A stretch of DNA of 64,000 bases from Excoecaria cochinchinensis (Eukaryota > Streptophyta > Magnoliopsida > Malpighiales > Euphorbiaceae): assembly GCA_947683425.1 (NCBI GenBank), contig CANTUQ010000050.1, positions 10,904,501 through 10,968,500 on the forward strand, read 5' to 3'. A program made the translations under genes and the position numbers. The notes beneath the pieces are model-generated. The model did no database searches, had not been told where the DNA came from, and was given only the letters and a program-made list of their open reading frames with translations. Below are positions 47,201 to 56,628 of the stretch, piece by piece; within the stretch, counting starts at the first letter, position 1; every line of letters begins with the position of its first letter.

Positions 47201-48382
47201 CTTCAGGAAGAAGTCTATATGGAGCAACCACCTGGTTTTATTGCTCAGGGGGAGTATGAGAAAGTTTGTCATCTGAAGAAGTCTTTATATGGGTTGAAGC
47301 AAAGTCCTCGGGCCTGGTTTGGAAAATTCAGCATGGTTGTCCAAGAGTTTGGGCTGAAGAAGAGTCAATGCGATCACTCAGTTTTCTATAGACGATCGGC
47401 AAACGGCATTATTCTTCTTGTGGTTTATGTTGATGATATTGTGATTACAGGAAGTGATTATGCAGGTATCTTTTCTCTTAAGTCCTTTTTGCATGGTAAA
47501 TTTCACTCTAAAGACCTGAGCCAGTTAAAATATTTCTTGGGAGTAGAAGTGACGAGAAGTAAGAAGGGAATTCTTCTATCCCAGAGAAAGTATGTTCTTG
47601 ACTTGCTTACGGAAACTGGAAAATTAGGAGCTAAACCATGCACTACTCCTATGGTTCCTAGTGTACAACTTACAAAAGATGATGGTGATCATTTCAACGA
47701 TCCAGAAAGATACCGAAAGTTAGTTGGAAAACTGAATTATCTCACAGTAACTCGTCCAGATATTGCATTTGCAGTAAGTATTATTAGTCAATTTATGAAT
47801 GCCCCTACGATCAAGCATTGGAAAGCTTTAGAGCAGATCTTATGTTATTTAAAAGGTGCTCCTGGACTTGGTATATTGTACAGCGATCATGGACATACTC
47901 AAATCGAGTGTTTTACAGATGCTGATTGGGCAAGTTCTAAAACTGATAGAAGGTCAATAACAGGCTATTGTGTTTTTGTTGGAGGAAATTTAGTGTCTTG
48001 GAGAAGTAAGAAGCAAACGGTAGTATCCAGATCCAGTGCAGAATCCGAATACAGAGCTATGTCACAGTCTGCATGTGAAATTTTGTGGATTCATCACTTG
48101 CTTACTGAAATTGGTATAAATCCCTCGCCTCCAGCAAAACTTTGGTGTGATAATCAAGCTGCTCTTCATATTGCTTCAAATTCAGTGTATCATGAACGAA
48201 CCAAGCATATTGAAATTGATTGTCACTTCATTCGTGAAAAAATTCAAGATAATATCATCTCGACAGGATATGTTAAGACAGGAGAACAGTTGGGTGATTT
48301 GTTTACAAAAGCTTTGAATGGTTCTCGACTTGACTATCTGTGTAACAAGTTGGGCATGATTAATATCTATGCTCCAACTTGA
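44273..48382 (+). CDS. Copia gag-pol polyprotein, 1,369 residues, intact
   Basis: One open frame. Gag (residues 1-230; KLDGSNYLDWSRTIRIYL), CCHC knuckle (about 247-260; CYYCKEPGHTKRYC), aspartic protease (WVIDSGATNHM, about 323), GAG-pre-integrase region, integrase with acidic residues in HSDIWG (about 508), RSDNAKEY (about 572) and VAERKN (about 606), reverse transcriptase (WELVNLPEG, about 888; catalytic YVDD, about 1,052) and RNase H (FTDADWAS, about 1,215; LWCDNQAALH; HIEIDCHFIRE). Every catalytic residue expected for the family is visible. The start is the first ATG of the frame, after a long leader. The product would make particles, copy element RNA and integrate it. Related decayed copies lie at 53611-54950 and 55852-60534. 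Confidence 0.96.
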   Translation: MADNKEVVRETVSEIIPLAKITEEKLDGSNYLDWSRTIRIYLRSMDKDDHLTDDPPTDKTEKQIWMRNDSQLLLQIRNSIERNVLGLVSHCERVKELMDYLAFLYSGKRNESHIYDVCKAFYRAEKEAKSLTTYFMEFKKIYEELNMLLPFSADIREQQAQREKMAVMSFLAGLPSEFETAKSQILSVSEIPTLEDVFSRLLRADNALSSQLNSAFIAKESGGDNEKRNMLRRGNRSNDNRNTDIICYYCKEPGHTKRYCKKLQNRNQRAQVVNVATSGSSSEHNVTMSSEEYAKYQEMLKGSSTSITTEAGNTCLISSSNNWVIDSGATNHMTGNPDTFTDFRSHKAPLPVTIADGTSYNIVGSGTTKPTPSITLPSVLNLPNLAFNLIFVSKLTKELNCCVSFFPDHCLFQDLMTKQIFGKGHVSGGLYILDSWVPRSIACSSVISPFKAHCRLGHLSLPSLKKLCPQFHDVSSLECESCHFAKHHRSLSGPRINKRAGFSFQLAHSDIWGPCPVMSKTGYRYFVTFVDDFSRMTWIYFMKNRSEVFSHFSAFCAEVKTQFNASVNILRSDNAKEYMSDSFQRYMSQQGILHQSSCVDTPSQNGVAERKNRHLLETARALLFQMNVPKYFWADAISTACFLINRMPSTVLNGDIPYSVLFPNKTLFPVEPRIFGSTCYVRDVRPHITKLDPKALKCVFLGYSRLQKGYRCYSPDLQRHLVSADVVFLEDKSFFSSPSTPTSHEEEDEWLIYKVTSSREQVDVPTISSSTEQIMDDDHSARPQIVQVYSRRKDTHDTCHAPTSLSSDPASADDDLPIALRKGTRTCKSTYSIANFVSYDHLSPSICSLIASLDSVSIPKTVKEALSHPGWYDAMIEEMSALDENNTWELVNLPEGKKAVGCKWVFTVKVNPNGSVARLKARLVAKGYAQTYGVDYSDTFSPVTKLSSVRLFISLTASHHWPLHQLDIKNAFLHGDLQEEVYMEQPPGFIAQGEYEKVCHLKKSLYGLKQSPRAWFGKFSMVVQEFGLKKSQCDHSVFYRRSANGIILLVVYVDDIVITGSDYAGIFSLKSFLHGKFHSKDLSQLKYFLGVEVTRSKKGILLSQRKYVLDLLTETGKLGAKPCTTPMVPSVQLTKDDGDHFNDPERYRKLVGKLNYLTVTRPDIAFAVSIISQFMNAPTIKHWKALEQILCYLKGAPGLGILYSDHGHTQIECFTDADWASSKTDRRSITGYCVFVGGNLVSWRSKKQTVVSRSSAESEYRAMSQSACEILWIHHLLTEIGINPSPPAKLWCDNQAALHIASNSVYHERTKHIEIDCHFIREKIQDNIISTGYVKTGEQLGDLFTKALNGSRLDYLCNKLGMINIYAPT

Positions 48383-48389
48383 GGGGGAG
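48379..48389 (+). promoter_or_regulatory. Polypurine tract of the copia element
   Basis: The sequence TTGAGGGGGAG immediately precedes the 3' LTR and would prime plus-strand DNA synthesis. Confidence 0.88.
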
Positions 48390-48596
48390 TGTTAGAATAC
48401 AGCTAGCAGCTGACTTTGCTAGCTGTTGTGCTCAAAGTCAGCTAGTTACAGCTACCAGGCACTGGCTGTAGTCAGCCATTACAGCTAATACAGATTGAAT
48501 GTTATCTTTCTCTTTCTTTTTTATATATATATAGGATATGTATTGATTGATAAAAACAGATTGAATAACAAATTCAATTTCCATTGTATTGTTACA
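48390..48596 (+). repeat. 3' LTR of the young copia element
   Basis: Same length as the 5' LTR (207 bp) with two substitutions; followed by the GAAAG target duplication. Confidence 0.95.
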
Positions 48597-49922
48597 GAAA
48601 GAAATAATGTTCAAGTATATGCGTAAACATTAAATCAATAAAAGGCGCCAATCATTTTCATTAATCGAGGAAAACTCATTCATCTTTAAGACAGTTATGC
48701 CAGATTTAAGAGCTTTTGCATGTTCCGTCGTAAAACCATATGATCATTGTTGAATTCAGACTTGTAAGTGAATTTGCTAAAAATGAAAAGTATATCGATC
48801 CAACAACAGTTGGTGCACTAAATTCATCAAACCTTTTGAGCTCAACCATGAAGATTAGAACATTGGCTTAAAACTATATATGTAGCTATTTGCCAAGAAA
48901 ACTGCTTCCTGAGACACCTTTAGTGCATGACTTCAAGTTAATACATTTCAAAAAAGAAGAAAAACAAAATGACTATAAATTCAGAAGTATTCAAAAGATG
49001 AAAGCAAAAAGAAAGCATGAACTCGATGATTACCATGAGGGCGACAAATTTGCAGCAATAAACAACCAATAACCAGTAGTTCCAAGAATCAAAGCAGTCT
49101 TTGGACCCAAAATCCGAACCACCAAAGAGGCAACTAAAGAGAAAAATGTGAAAGAGAGGTACAATATTCCTAGCGAAATTGAACCCAAATCCTGCTCCTG
49201 AAAACAGAAATCAAATTCAAAAGTGGAAAACCAGCCAAAAAAATTAGGTCTTCAAGTCAAGCACAAGACAAAATTCCAATATTGGATTCACTATTCTTTT
49301 CGAACTTGTAACAAAAACTTGACCTTGCAAATTCAATAAACTCCATTGACAAAGAAACTCACAGTATTGACTGTAGTCTCCAGATTCTGAGCAGCACCAT
49401 AAGCAGTGAAGACGAGCAAAAATGCAGAGCTCAGAACATGAATATCTCTTGTGTGACTCTTCGTTGTCTGTCTCCGCGAATTATCAACAACCAGGGGAGC
49501 CTCTTCGTCTGCGGCATCCACAGAGGCCATCTTTGCTATCTCCAATTCTCAATTTAGTCAATCAAAGAATCACTACTATATAAATCCTAGAAAAGAGACA
49601 AATTTCCGAGAGAATGATGTAAAAAATGGAGAGCCGGCAGCAATCTCGAGAGCTCCAAGACACATGAAAGAGGTTTTGAGGACTTTCAATAGATTAACGG
49701 AAATTTATTCTTTCTGTTGTGACTTCTGTCTTAGCTGCTGGACTTCTGAAAATTTTGATTGCCTTGATGTGTACTGCTGGTGATCCAGGTTCCTTATTTT
49801 TTGTAACCTATTTTGATACTTGATTGGTTGTGGTTTATTCTATTTGCACAAGTACACTTCACTTTGAATATTTATTTCTTTTGGATTGTTGGGCTATTTT
49901 TTTTTTTTTGGCAAAAGTCTTA

Positions 49923-52900
49923 GGATAGGTTTGTTAAGTGGTATTGTAATATAATGTAATTAAAGATATAATAAATTTTTTATTTGTTAATATAAAAATT
50001 TTATATTGTAATTTAATACTAAATATATTTATAATTTTTAATATTTTTACTAATGTATTTATTAATCGTTAAAATTTGGTGGTATTTTTAATTACAATAT
50101 TTCTCGATATGTGTCTTATTTTCTAACTCTAATCTTACTATTCTTTCTCTTACCTTTACTGCCGCCACCGCCGCTGTAACAACCTAAAACTCGGTAAATC
50201 ATGAATGATATTTTTCCGGGCATGAATAGTATCACCCGGAATAAATAGTATCATCCGGGAGCGAAAAATATTTTATTTAACCATTAGAAAATACTATTCA
50301 TGACGAGTCCAATAATGAAATTTAAGGTGAAATTGAGATCAAATAGGTCCTTAAAAATCAAAAATAAAAATAAGTTATGGTTTGATTTAAATAGTAACAT
50401 ATATTTTACCGAATTTTGACCAAATCTAAAAATAGTGCTAAACACCTCTGAAAAATTATTTGATTGTAGGGATTCACTCTAACTAATATGGGAGAATATT
50501 TAGTAATAAAAAATTAATTTTACGGTGATACAAAAAAATAAGTTATCAGATCGGTAAACAGTGTTTGATTGATCCAAACACTACAAAAAAACCCAATTTA
50601 GCCACTGAAATTAGCGACGGACAAATTTCTGTCGCTAATTAGCGACTAAATTCAAAATTAGTCGCAAAAGTTCATTTTTTCACTTTTAGCGACGGAAATA
50701 AAGAAATCGTCGCTAATTTTTGGCGGCAATTATTGGCGCATTGTTTTTGCGACTGAATTTAGTGACTAAATAATTTAGTCGCTAATTAGCGACAGATTAG
50801 CGACGACTTTTTAAATTTATCGTGAAAATACAAAATTTCAATTAATTTTACCGACGAAATATCCGTCGCTAAAAAATTTTCAAATTTACTAATTATTAAA
50901 ATAATAAATGAGAAATAAAAATAATACTAACAACACATAATGGGAAGACATAAGAAAAAGAAAAGAAGGGAAAAGAAAAACGGGAAGAACAGAACAGGAG
51001 AGCAAATCGGGGAGAGAGAGAGGGGGAGAGGGTGTGCGCGGCGAAGAGCGGTGCTGGCGACGATCAGAGGCGGGGTTCACGGCCACTGCAATGCCGACCA
51101 GCCCAGTTGGTTCTTCCTTCGTCCATAGTGTCGTTTCTGCTTGGTTTCCAGGAGAGAGAATAGAAGCTGCTTCGTCCCGTTCCGGCCAACTCCGATGGTG
51201 GTTGGTGGCACGAACAACACCACCGGACTCCCAGCAACCAGGTGAGCCTTCCGGTGCCAATCAATCCTCCCCAATCGCTGAAAAAAGAGAGATCGGAGGT
51301 GGGAAAGACGAGAATGTCAAGGGAGATTTCGGCCAAACAGCGAGATGGGTAGGCGCGTGACCATAGGAAGAGGAATCTAGACACCGTGCGCTACCCTCTG
51401 GTGATGGCGGTGTGCCCCGGTGGAGCTCCGGCAACCGGCGAAGGTATGTGGTTATGTATTATATAATTTTCATCGAATTGGTTTGATTTAGGGTTATGTA
51501 AATTAGGGGTTTTGTTGTTTAATCCATAATTAGCTGAAATTGAAGTTAGAATTATGTGTGGGGATGTATTAATTATTGTTTTGGATGGTTTAAACAAAAA
51601 GAAAAAAAAAATTGAATGGTGATGTTCTCTGTTTCGTGGAGTACATATTATTTGCTACTGGGGGAAGAGGGTAAATCTGATTGATCTTTTGCTAACCGTT
51701 CATTTGCACAATGGATTCAATTGGTGCCAAGTATTTACATTTTTCCTCTTTATCATCATGTCTCTTACCAATACAGAGTTCTTTTTGCAACTTGAATATA
51801 CCATTCACATAGAGGAAATAGCATTATTCTATTAAATAAATTACTGTGAAAGCTATTAATCGGATGAATGTTCCATGCATTTCTTTTAGTGTCTTTCAAG
51901 ATATTCTAGAATAACTTATAGTGGACATGTTTTACCTGTAGCCCAAAATTGTATTTATTTTATGAGATAATCATATATCTGCCTCACTCTCATGGGAAAG
52001 TCAATTTACTATTGCACTTATGGATTTGTTTGTTGATGGTAGAACTGATTTGGGAAGTCAAAAAAGTAGACTTCCTATTGCACTTGCTTAACTATTGGCT
52101 CTCATGGACTAAAATCTGCAATTGATTGTCACAAGTCATTTATGCTTATAAAGTGTACCCTTTTTACTAGAAGAATTATTAATTACTTTTTAAAATTTAT
52201 TTATGCTCAGGAAGCTGAAGAATATATTGAGTTTGTGATTATAGCATTGCAATATTTTTAAATTATGCTCTTGGAGATCTATTAGCATATATTTTAGAAA
52301 ATTCTTGAAGCTGTTTGCCATCAATTTGAAGAGATATTATATTAGTTTTCCTGATGCCGCAAAATAAAGTGATAATGCAGTAGTTTTCGAGATACCGTTT
52401 GGTGCTTTTATATTAATTTTTTGGGTTGAATGTTTGTAAGATTGGAACTTATATTAGTGTAATTCATATAACTTGAGAAAGTTGCAATTATATTTTGTGT
52501 TTTTATTTTCATATGATGTGTGGATCTTATTTATTGAATGGATTAGTGAGTGGATTGTTCACTATATCAAATTAGCCACTGATCTCAATCTGCTTTCCTC
52601 ATATCAATTTTCATGCAATGTGCTCGTTATGGATGTCATGATATTTCTCTGCTGAATTATCCTGACTTAAATTTTGTTGTGTCGTTCCTTGAATGTGTGT
52701 TACAGCACTCTCACAGAAGTCAAAGAAAGAATATTGAAGGGACGGATGGATTGATCCTTGTGCATGAAGCTGAAGTCCTGCCCTTCTATACACATTGCAG
52801 TTGAATTGTTTGTTTGTATAATCAGAAATTTTGAGATTTTATTTTTCTAAATAATTTTTAGGTACTATACAATTTAATGTATTTTTATGATATTATATTT

Positions 52901-53607
52901 TTTAAAATAATAGTATTGGTTTATTGTTATGTATATAAATTGAATTTTGGATGTTACAATAATAATAATTATAATAACAAAATTAAATTGTAAATAATAA
53001 TAATAATAAAAATATTAAAATTAAATTAGCGGCATCATGTGCACTGTTAAATCGGATGTTGTGGTAGAATAATAATAATTAATAAAAAATTTTAATAATT
53101 TTAGCGACGGATTATCGGTCGCTAATAATTTTTTAATATTTGCCATGACTAATTTTAGATATTAATTAGCGACGGAAATTTTGTAAATAGCGACGGATTT
53201 TTTCGTCGCTATTTTTAGCAACTAAAAATTGATTTAGTCGCAAATTGCTTGCGACGGTCGAAATTGCGACAATTAGTCATTTCGTCGCTAAAATTAATTA
53301 GTGACTAAATTCGAGGGATTGGCGACAGAAATTTTCGTCGCTAATTTCCTGTTTTTTTGTAGTGAAAAATATTCGTGTAGCTTAAGAAATATTTTTCTAT
53401 AATTATGAACACATTTTTTATGAGTAATTATATTTCAATACATGTATATAATTTAACCAAATATAGAAATATATTAATATTTAAATTACATTACTAATCC
53501 AACCTAACATATTAATGTAATCATAATTACATTCCATTTCATTACATTTCTTAATCCATTACATTTTTCATTACATTACATTACATTACATCATACCAAA
53601 CATAGCC
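49923..53607. mobile_element. Harbinger/Tourist-like element, interrupted by CACTA
   Basis: The ends GGATAGGTTTGTTA (49923) and the complement of GGCTATGTTTGGTA (53607) are imperfect inverted repeats of the Harbinger type, flanked by TTA on both sides (49920-49922 and 53608-53610). Without the nested CACTA the element is about 0.9 kb and non-coding. Inner flanks are rich in ATTACATT motifs. A TGTAACAACC motif at about 50187 may be an LTR fragment inside it. Confidence 0.6.
50579..53364. mobile_element. Non-autonomous CACTA element (2,786 bp)
   Basis: The terminus CACTACAAAAAAA occurs at both ends in inverted orientation, flanked by AAA on both sides (50576-50578 and 53365-53367). The end regions (50600-50870 and 53100-53345) carry TAGCGACGG/CCGTCGCTA repeats. 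A GC-rich leader-like block (50940-51430) resembles the promoter side of CACTA genes, but no transposase is encoded. The rest (51430-53040) is AT-rich, and its small frames are not convincing. The TIR and array are very similar to the partial element at 54951. Confidence 0.88.
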
Positions 53608-53610
53608 TTA

Positions 53611-54950
53611 GTATTTTGAAATGAATGAATTAGGAGAACCAAGTACATGCCTTCTGTTTTCTTCATTTAAGTGGGTCATTAATTTTGGTGCAACAGATCA
53701 TATGACAGATAACAAGAAAGTCTCTTCTAATTTTCGACCACATACGTTAGTTTTTTCAGTCATTATGGCTGATGGCTCAGCTGCTTATATTGATGGTTTG
53801 GATACTGTTAATCCGACTTCATCCATATATCTGTCATCTGTACTAAACTTGCCAAAATTATCATTCAATTTGATCTCTTATGTAAACTTACAAGAGACCT
53901 TAATTGTAGTATCACGTTTTTCCCTAATCATTGTATTTTTTAAGATCTTGTGACAAGTCAGGTGATTGCTAACGGATATCAGGTAGCCGGTCTTTATATT
54001 CTAAACCAACAAGTATCAATACTTGTTGCTTGTCCTACTATCCTCTCACCTTTTGAAGCACACTGTAGATTAAGACATACTGTCATTGAAGAAATTATGT
54101 CCTTAATTTAGTAATATTTCTCATCTTGATTGTGAATCATATCATTTTTCAAAACTCATCGCAGCTTGTTTGGACCGCGACTTAATAAATGAGCTAATTC
54201 TGCATTTGAGCTGGTTCATTCAGATGTTTAGGGGCCATGTTCTTTTTTGTGTTTAAACTAAATTCAAGTATGTTGTTATTTTTGTGGATGGTTATTCTTG
54301 TATGACTTGGGTATTTTTTATGAAAAGTCATTATGAACTATTTTCTCACTAAATTAGAAATCAATTTAATGCTTCTGTGCACATATTACAGAGTGATAAT
54401 GCGAAGGAATATCTCTCAAAATCCTTTCATACTTACATGACTTAAAATGGCATGCTTCACCAAACCTCATGTGTTGATACACCCTCTTAAAATGGAGTGC
54501 CTGAAAGAAAGAATAGACACTTACTTAATACAGCTCAAGCTCTCTTATTTCATATGAAGGTTCCCAAGTAATTCTAGGCTGATGATGTATCCACTGCTTG
54601 TTTTTTAATTAATTGCATGCCCTCATCAGTGCCTAATAGTGATATTTCATATGCTGTTCTTTTTCATGACAAGTCACTATTTTCGTTCGAGCCACGGATA
54701 TTTGGCAACATATGTTATGTTCATGATGTAAGGCCACACATTACAAAACTGGATCCCAAATCCTTGAAATGTGTCTTTCTGGAATATTCACGCTTTCAGA
54801 ATATCGGTGTTATTCTCCAGATCTCAATAAATATCTGATTTCAACTGATGTGGTCTTCTTAGAGAAAATGCCATTCTTCTCCTCAATGCCCAATTCTAGA
54901 AATCAGGGGGAGGAAGATGAATGGCTTATTTATAAATACACATCGTCAAG
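53611..54950 (+). pseudogene. Decayed copia gag-pol fragment (protease to end of integrase)
   Basis: Diverged relative of the young copia: protease (WVINFGATDHMTD, with N for D in DSGA), integrase blocks (SDNAKEYLS), then FGNICYVHDVRPHITKLDP and EDEWLIYKYTSS. Many stops and frameshifts. It is cut at its left by the Harbinger-like element and at its right by the CACTA end at 54951. No LTR is visible. Confidence 0.85.
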
Positions 54951-55633
54951 CACTACAAAAAAAATCGAAATTAGCGACCAAAATTAGTGATGGATAATTT
55001 TTCGTCGCTAATTAGTGACAGTTTTTCAAATCTATCGCGAAAATCCATTTTTCCAATTCTAGCGGCAAAAATAAATAAACAGTCGCTCATTTTTTACGAC
55101 AATTGATGGTTCCTTTTTTTGCGACGGAATTTAGCGACGAAAAATATTTAGCGACGGTTTTTTAACTCGGTCGCGAAAATGCAAATTTTCAATTTGGAGT
55201 AAATTTATCGATAAAATAGCAACGGATAATTCCGTTGCTAAAAAATTTTCAAATTTTTTAATTATGAAAATAATTTTTAGAAATTGAAGTTATATTTTAG
55301 CGACGGAATAGTGACTAATAATCCATCGCTATTTTCAATTAAATTTTTTTAAAAAAATATATCCTTTTGATTATTGATTTTACTAAGCATTATAATATTA
55401 ATAAAAATATGCATACATAGTTATAGTTATTAATTATTTTTAATATTTTTGCTTTACTCATGAAATTATATTGAAATTCAGCCATTTTGTTAATCTTGAT
55501 AAGATTAACATTTAATTTTGAAATTATATAATGAAAATAATAGTAAATAAAATTTAATAATTTTTTTAATACTTTTATTGATTAAGATAAATTTTTTAAT
55601 TTTATTTTTTTTGTTTGTAATCGTTTTATATTA
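54951..55633 (+). mobile_element. CACTA end (same subfamily as 50579), partial
   Basis: Starts CACTACAAAAAAAATCG with subterminal TAGCGACGG-type repeats to about 55335, followed by AT-rich sequence. No opposite end TTTTTTTGTAGTG was found to the right before the next elements, so this element is truncated or extends across later insertions. It is inserted in, or abuts, the copia fragment 53611-54950. Confidence 0.78.
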
Positions 55634-55851
55634 TGGAGCCATGTAGCCACTAAGAAAAGATATTGTGAAAGAGTCATAATATGTATTTATATCATTTCTT
55701 TTAATAATTTCGATCATGTTAGTATTATATATATCATCCTTTCTTTGGCACACATAGTTACTTACTATGTGCTTGAAACTCTTCTCGTCCTTTCTTGCAT
55801 TTGACCTCTTGCGGATATTCTAGCAATGTCAAAATATGCAATTTTGGGATT
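55634..55851 (-). pseudogene. Copied fragment of the S-receptor kinase (exon 6 start, intron 5, exon 5 end)
   Basis: It aligns along its whole length with 31721-31938 of the intact receptor kinase, including the intron, with roughly 90 percent or better identity by eye. Exon 5 text reads IARISARGQMQERTRRVSST against IARISGRGKMHERTRRVSGT in the gene. The intron is retained, so the copy was made from DNA, not by retroposition. It lies next to a CACTA end and is cut on the other side by the copia LTR at 55852. Gene-fragment capture by the CACTA element is the likely origin. Confidence 0.9.
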
Positions 55852-55996
55852 TGTTACGATATCTGTTATAGATTGTATAGCTGTAATGTAGCGTAATTTT
55901 AGGGATTTGTTTTTTTTTATGTTAGCTCTAGTATATTTGTATAAATATCTGTATATTTTCCAAATTGAATAAAGTGAATAGATTCTCACTTTCACA

Positions 55997-56009
55997 TGGT
56001 ATCAGAGCC
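55997..56009 (+). promoter_or_regulatory. Primer binding site, initiator tRNA-Met
   Basis: TGGTATCAGAGCC directly follows the 145-bp LTR. Confidence 0.88.
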
Positions 56010-56628
56010 TAGTCGAGTTTCTGGGTTTCTTGAGTGAGGGTCGCCAACGTGATTGAGATTGGGTTACTGTTTGTGGCTGTTCTTCTTCCTGTGTTTGGGT
56101 CAGTGACGTGAGTGGGTTTAGGTCACCAGTTTGTGACTGTTCTTTTGTCTCACAGCCACCACAGGGAGGAGTGCCTCCATTAGACGGCCATTCCACCTTT
56201 TTTCGGCGACCATCGGAGCTGCGAGTAGGCCTTACGCGCCGCTCCGATCTCACCTCTCTTCCTCATGCACCGGCATGTGGGAGTGCGTCTGGCATACGAC
56301 GATCCTCCGATTTCTTCTCCAGCGTTGCCCTGTCATTTTCGATCAGGTTTCGGTGTCCTCTTGAGGTAGTTTCCTCTGTTGATGGTGTTTAATTCTCCTA
56401 GATTTATGCGACAGCTTTTGTTCTTCAGGTTCTATTCTTTGTCCAATCTTTTTTTTGTTTTGTTTTGGGTGATTAGTTGAGAAGGTTGGATATTTGTTGA
56501 GATTCTGTGGTGCTGGAATTCTGTTCCTTTTGAAGTATTTGAGGAGTTTAGCTATTTATTTATGTTGGCATTTTACTGTCGTTTTGAATACACATTGTCT
56601 GTTCTCTAGTTGTTTGGGATTGCTTTAA

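Larger units (their letters stand above)
43345..48596 (+). mobile_element. Young, apparently complete Ty1/copia retrotransposon (5,252 bp)
   Basis: Two 207-bp LTRs (43345-43551 and 48390-48596) with TG/CA ends, target duplication GAAAG on both sides (43340-43344 and 48597-48601), Met-type primer site, purine tract and one uninterrupted gag-pol frame. The LTRs differ at only two positions that I can see (TTTTTGTATA versus TTTTTATATA; TTTTCATT versus TTTCCATT), so insertion was recent. It lies antisense in intron 2 of the UNC93-like gene, eight bases from the exon 3 border. Confidence 0.96.
38834..49530 (-). pseudogene. UNC93-like membrane protein gene, 3' truncated, introns invaded
   Basis: Seven exons (minus): 49530-49363, 49197-49034, 43332-43269, 40185-40072, 39797-39753, 39340-39093 and 38928-38834. 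Junctions are GT-AG and phases agree, giving about 299 residues closely resembling plant UNC93-like protein 3: HVLSSAFLLVFTAYGAAQNL, LGILYLSFTFFSLVASLVVR, MVPASLYLGFAASIIWVGQ, then GTYLTSAARSHA. The family has about 450-460 residues and 11-12 membrane spans; the C-terminal third is not present before the next unrelated DNA. Intron 2 contains a copia element and intron 3 a hAT element. The start is the Met of MASVDAADEE; an in-frame ATG five codons upstream is an alternative. No nonsense codon was found in the seven exons. The role in plants is thought to concern ion or potassium channel regulation; it is doubtful here because of truncation. Confidence 0.85.

Noticed and set aside
50187..50578. 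Possible solo LTR starting TGTAACAACC
   Set aside because: No matching end or target duplication could be found around the nested CACTA element.
50889..51384. Several overlapping frames in a GC-rich block
   Set aside because: CACTA leader composition; no conserved domain, frames open on both strands.
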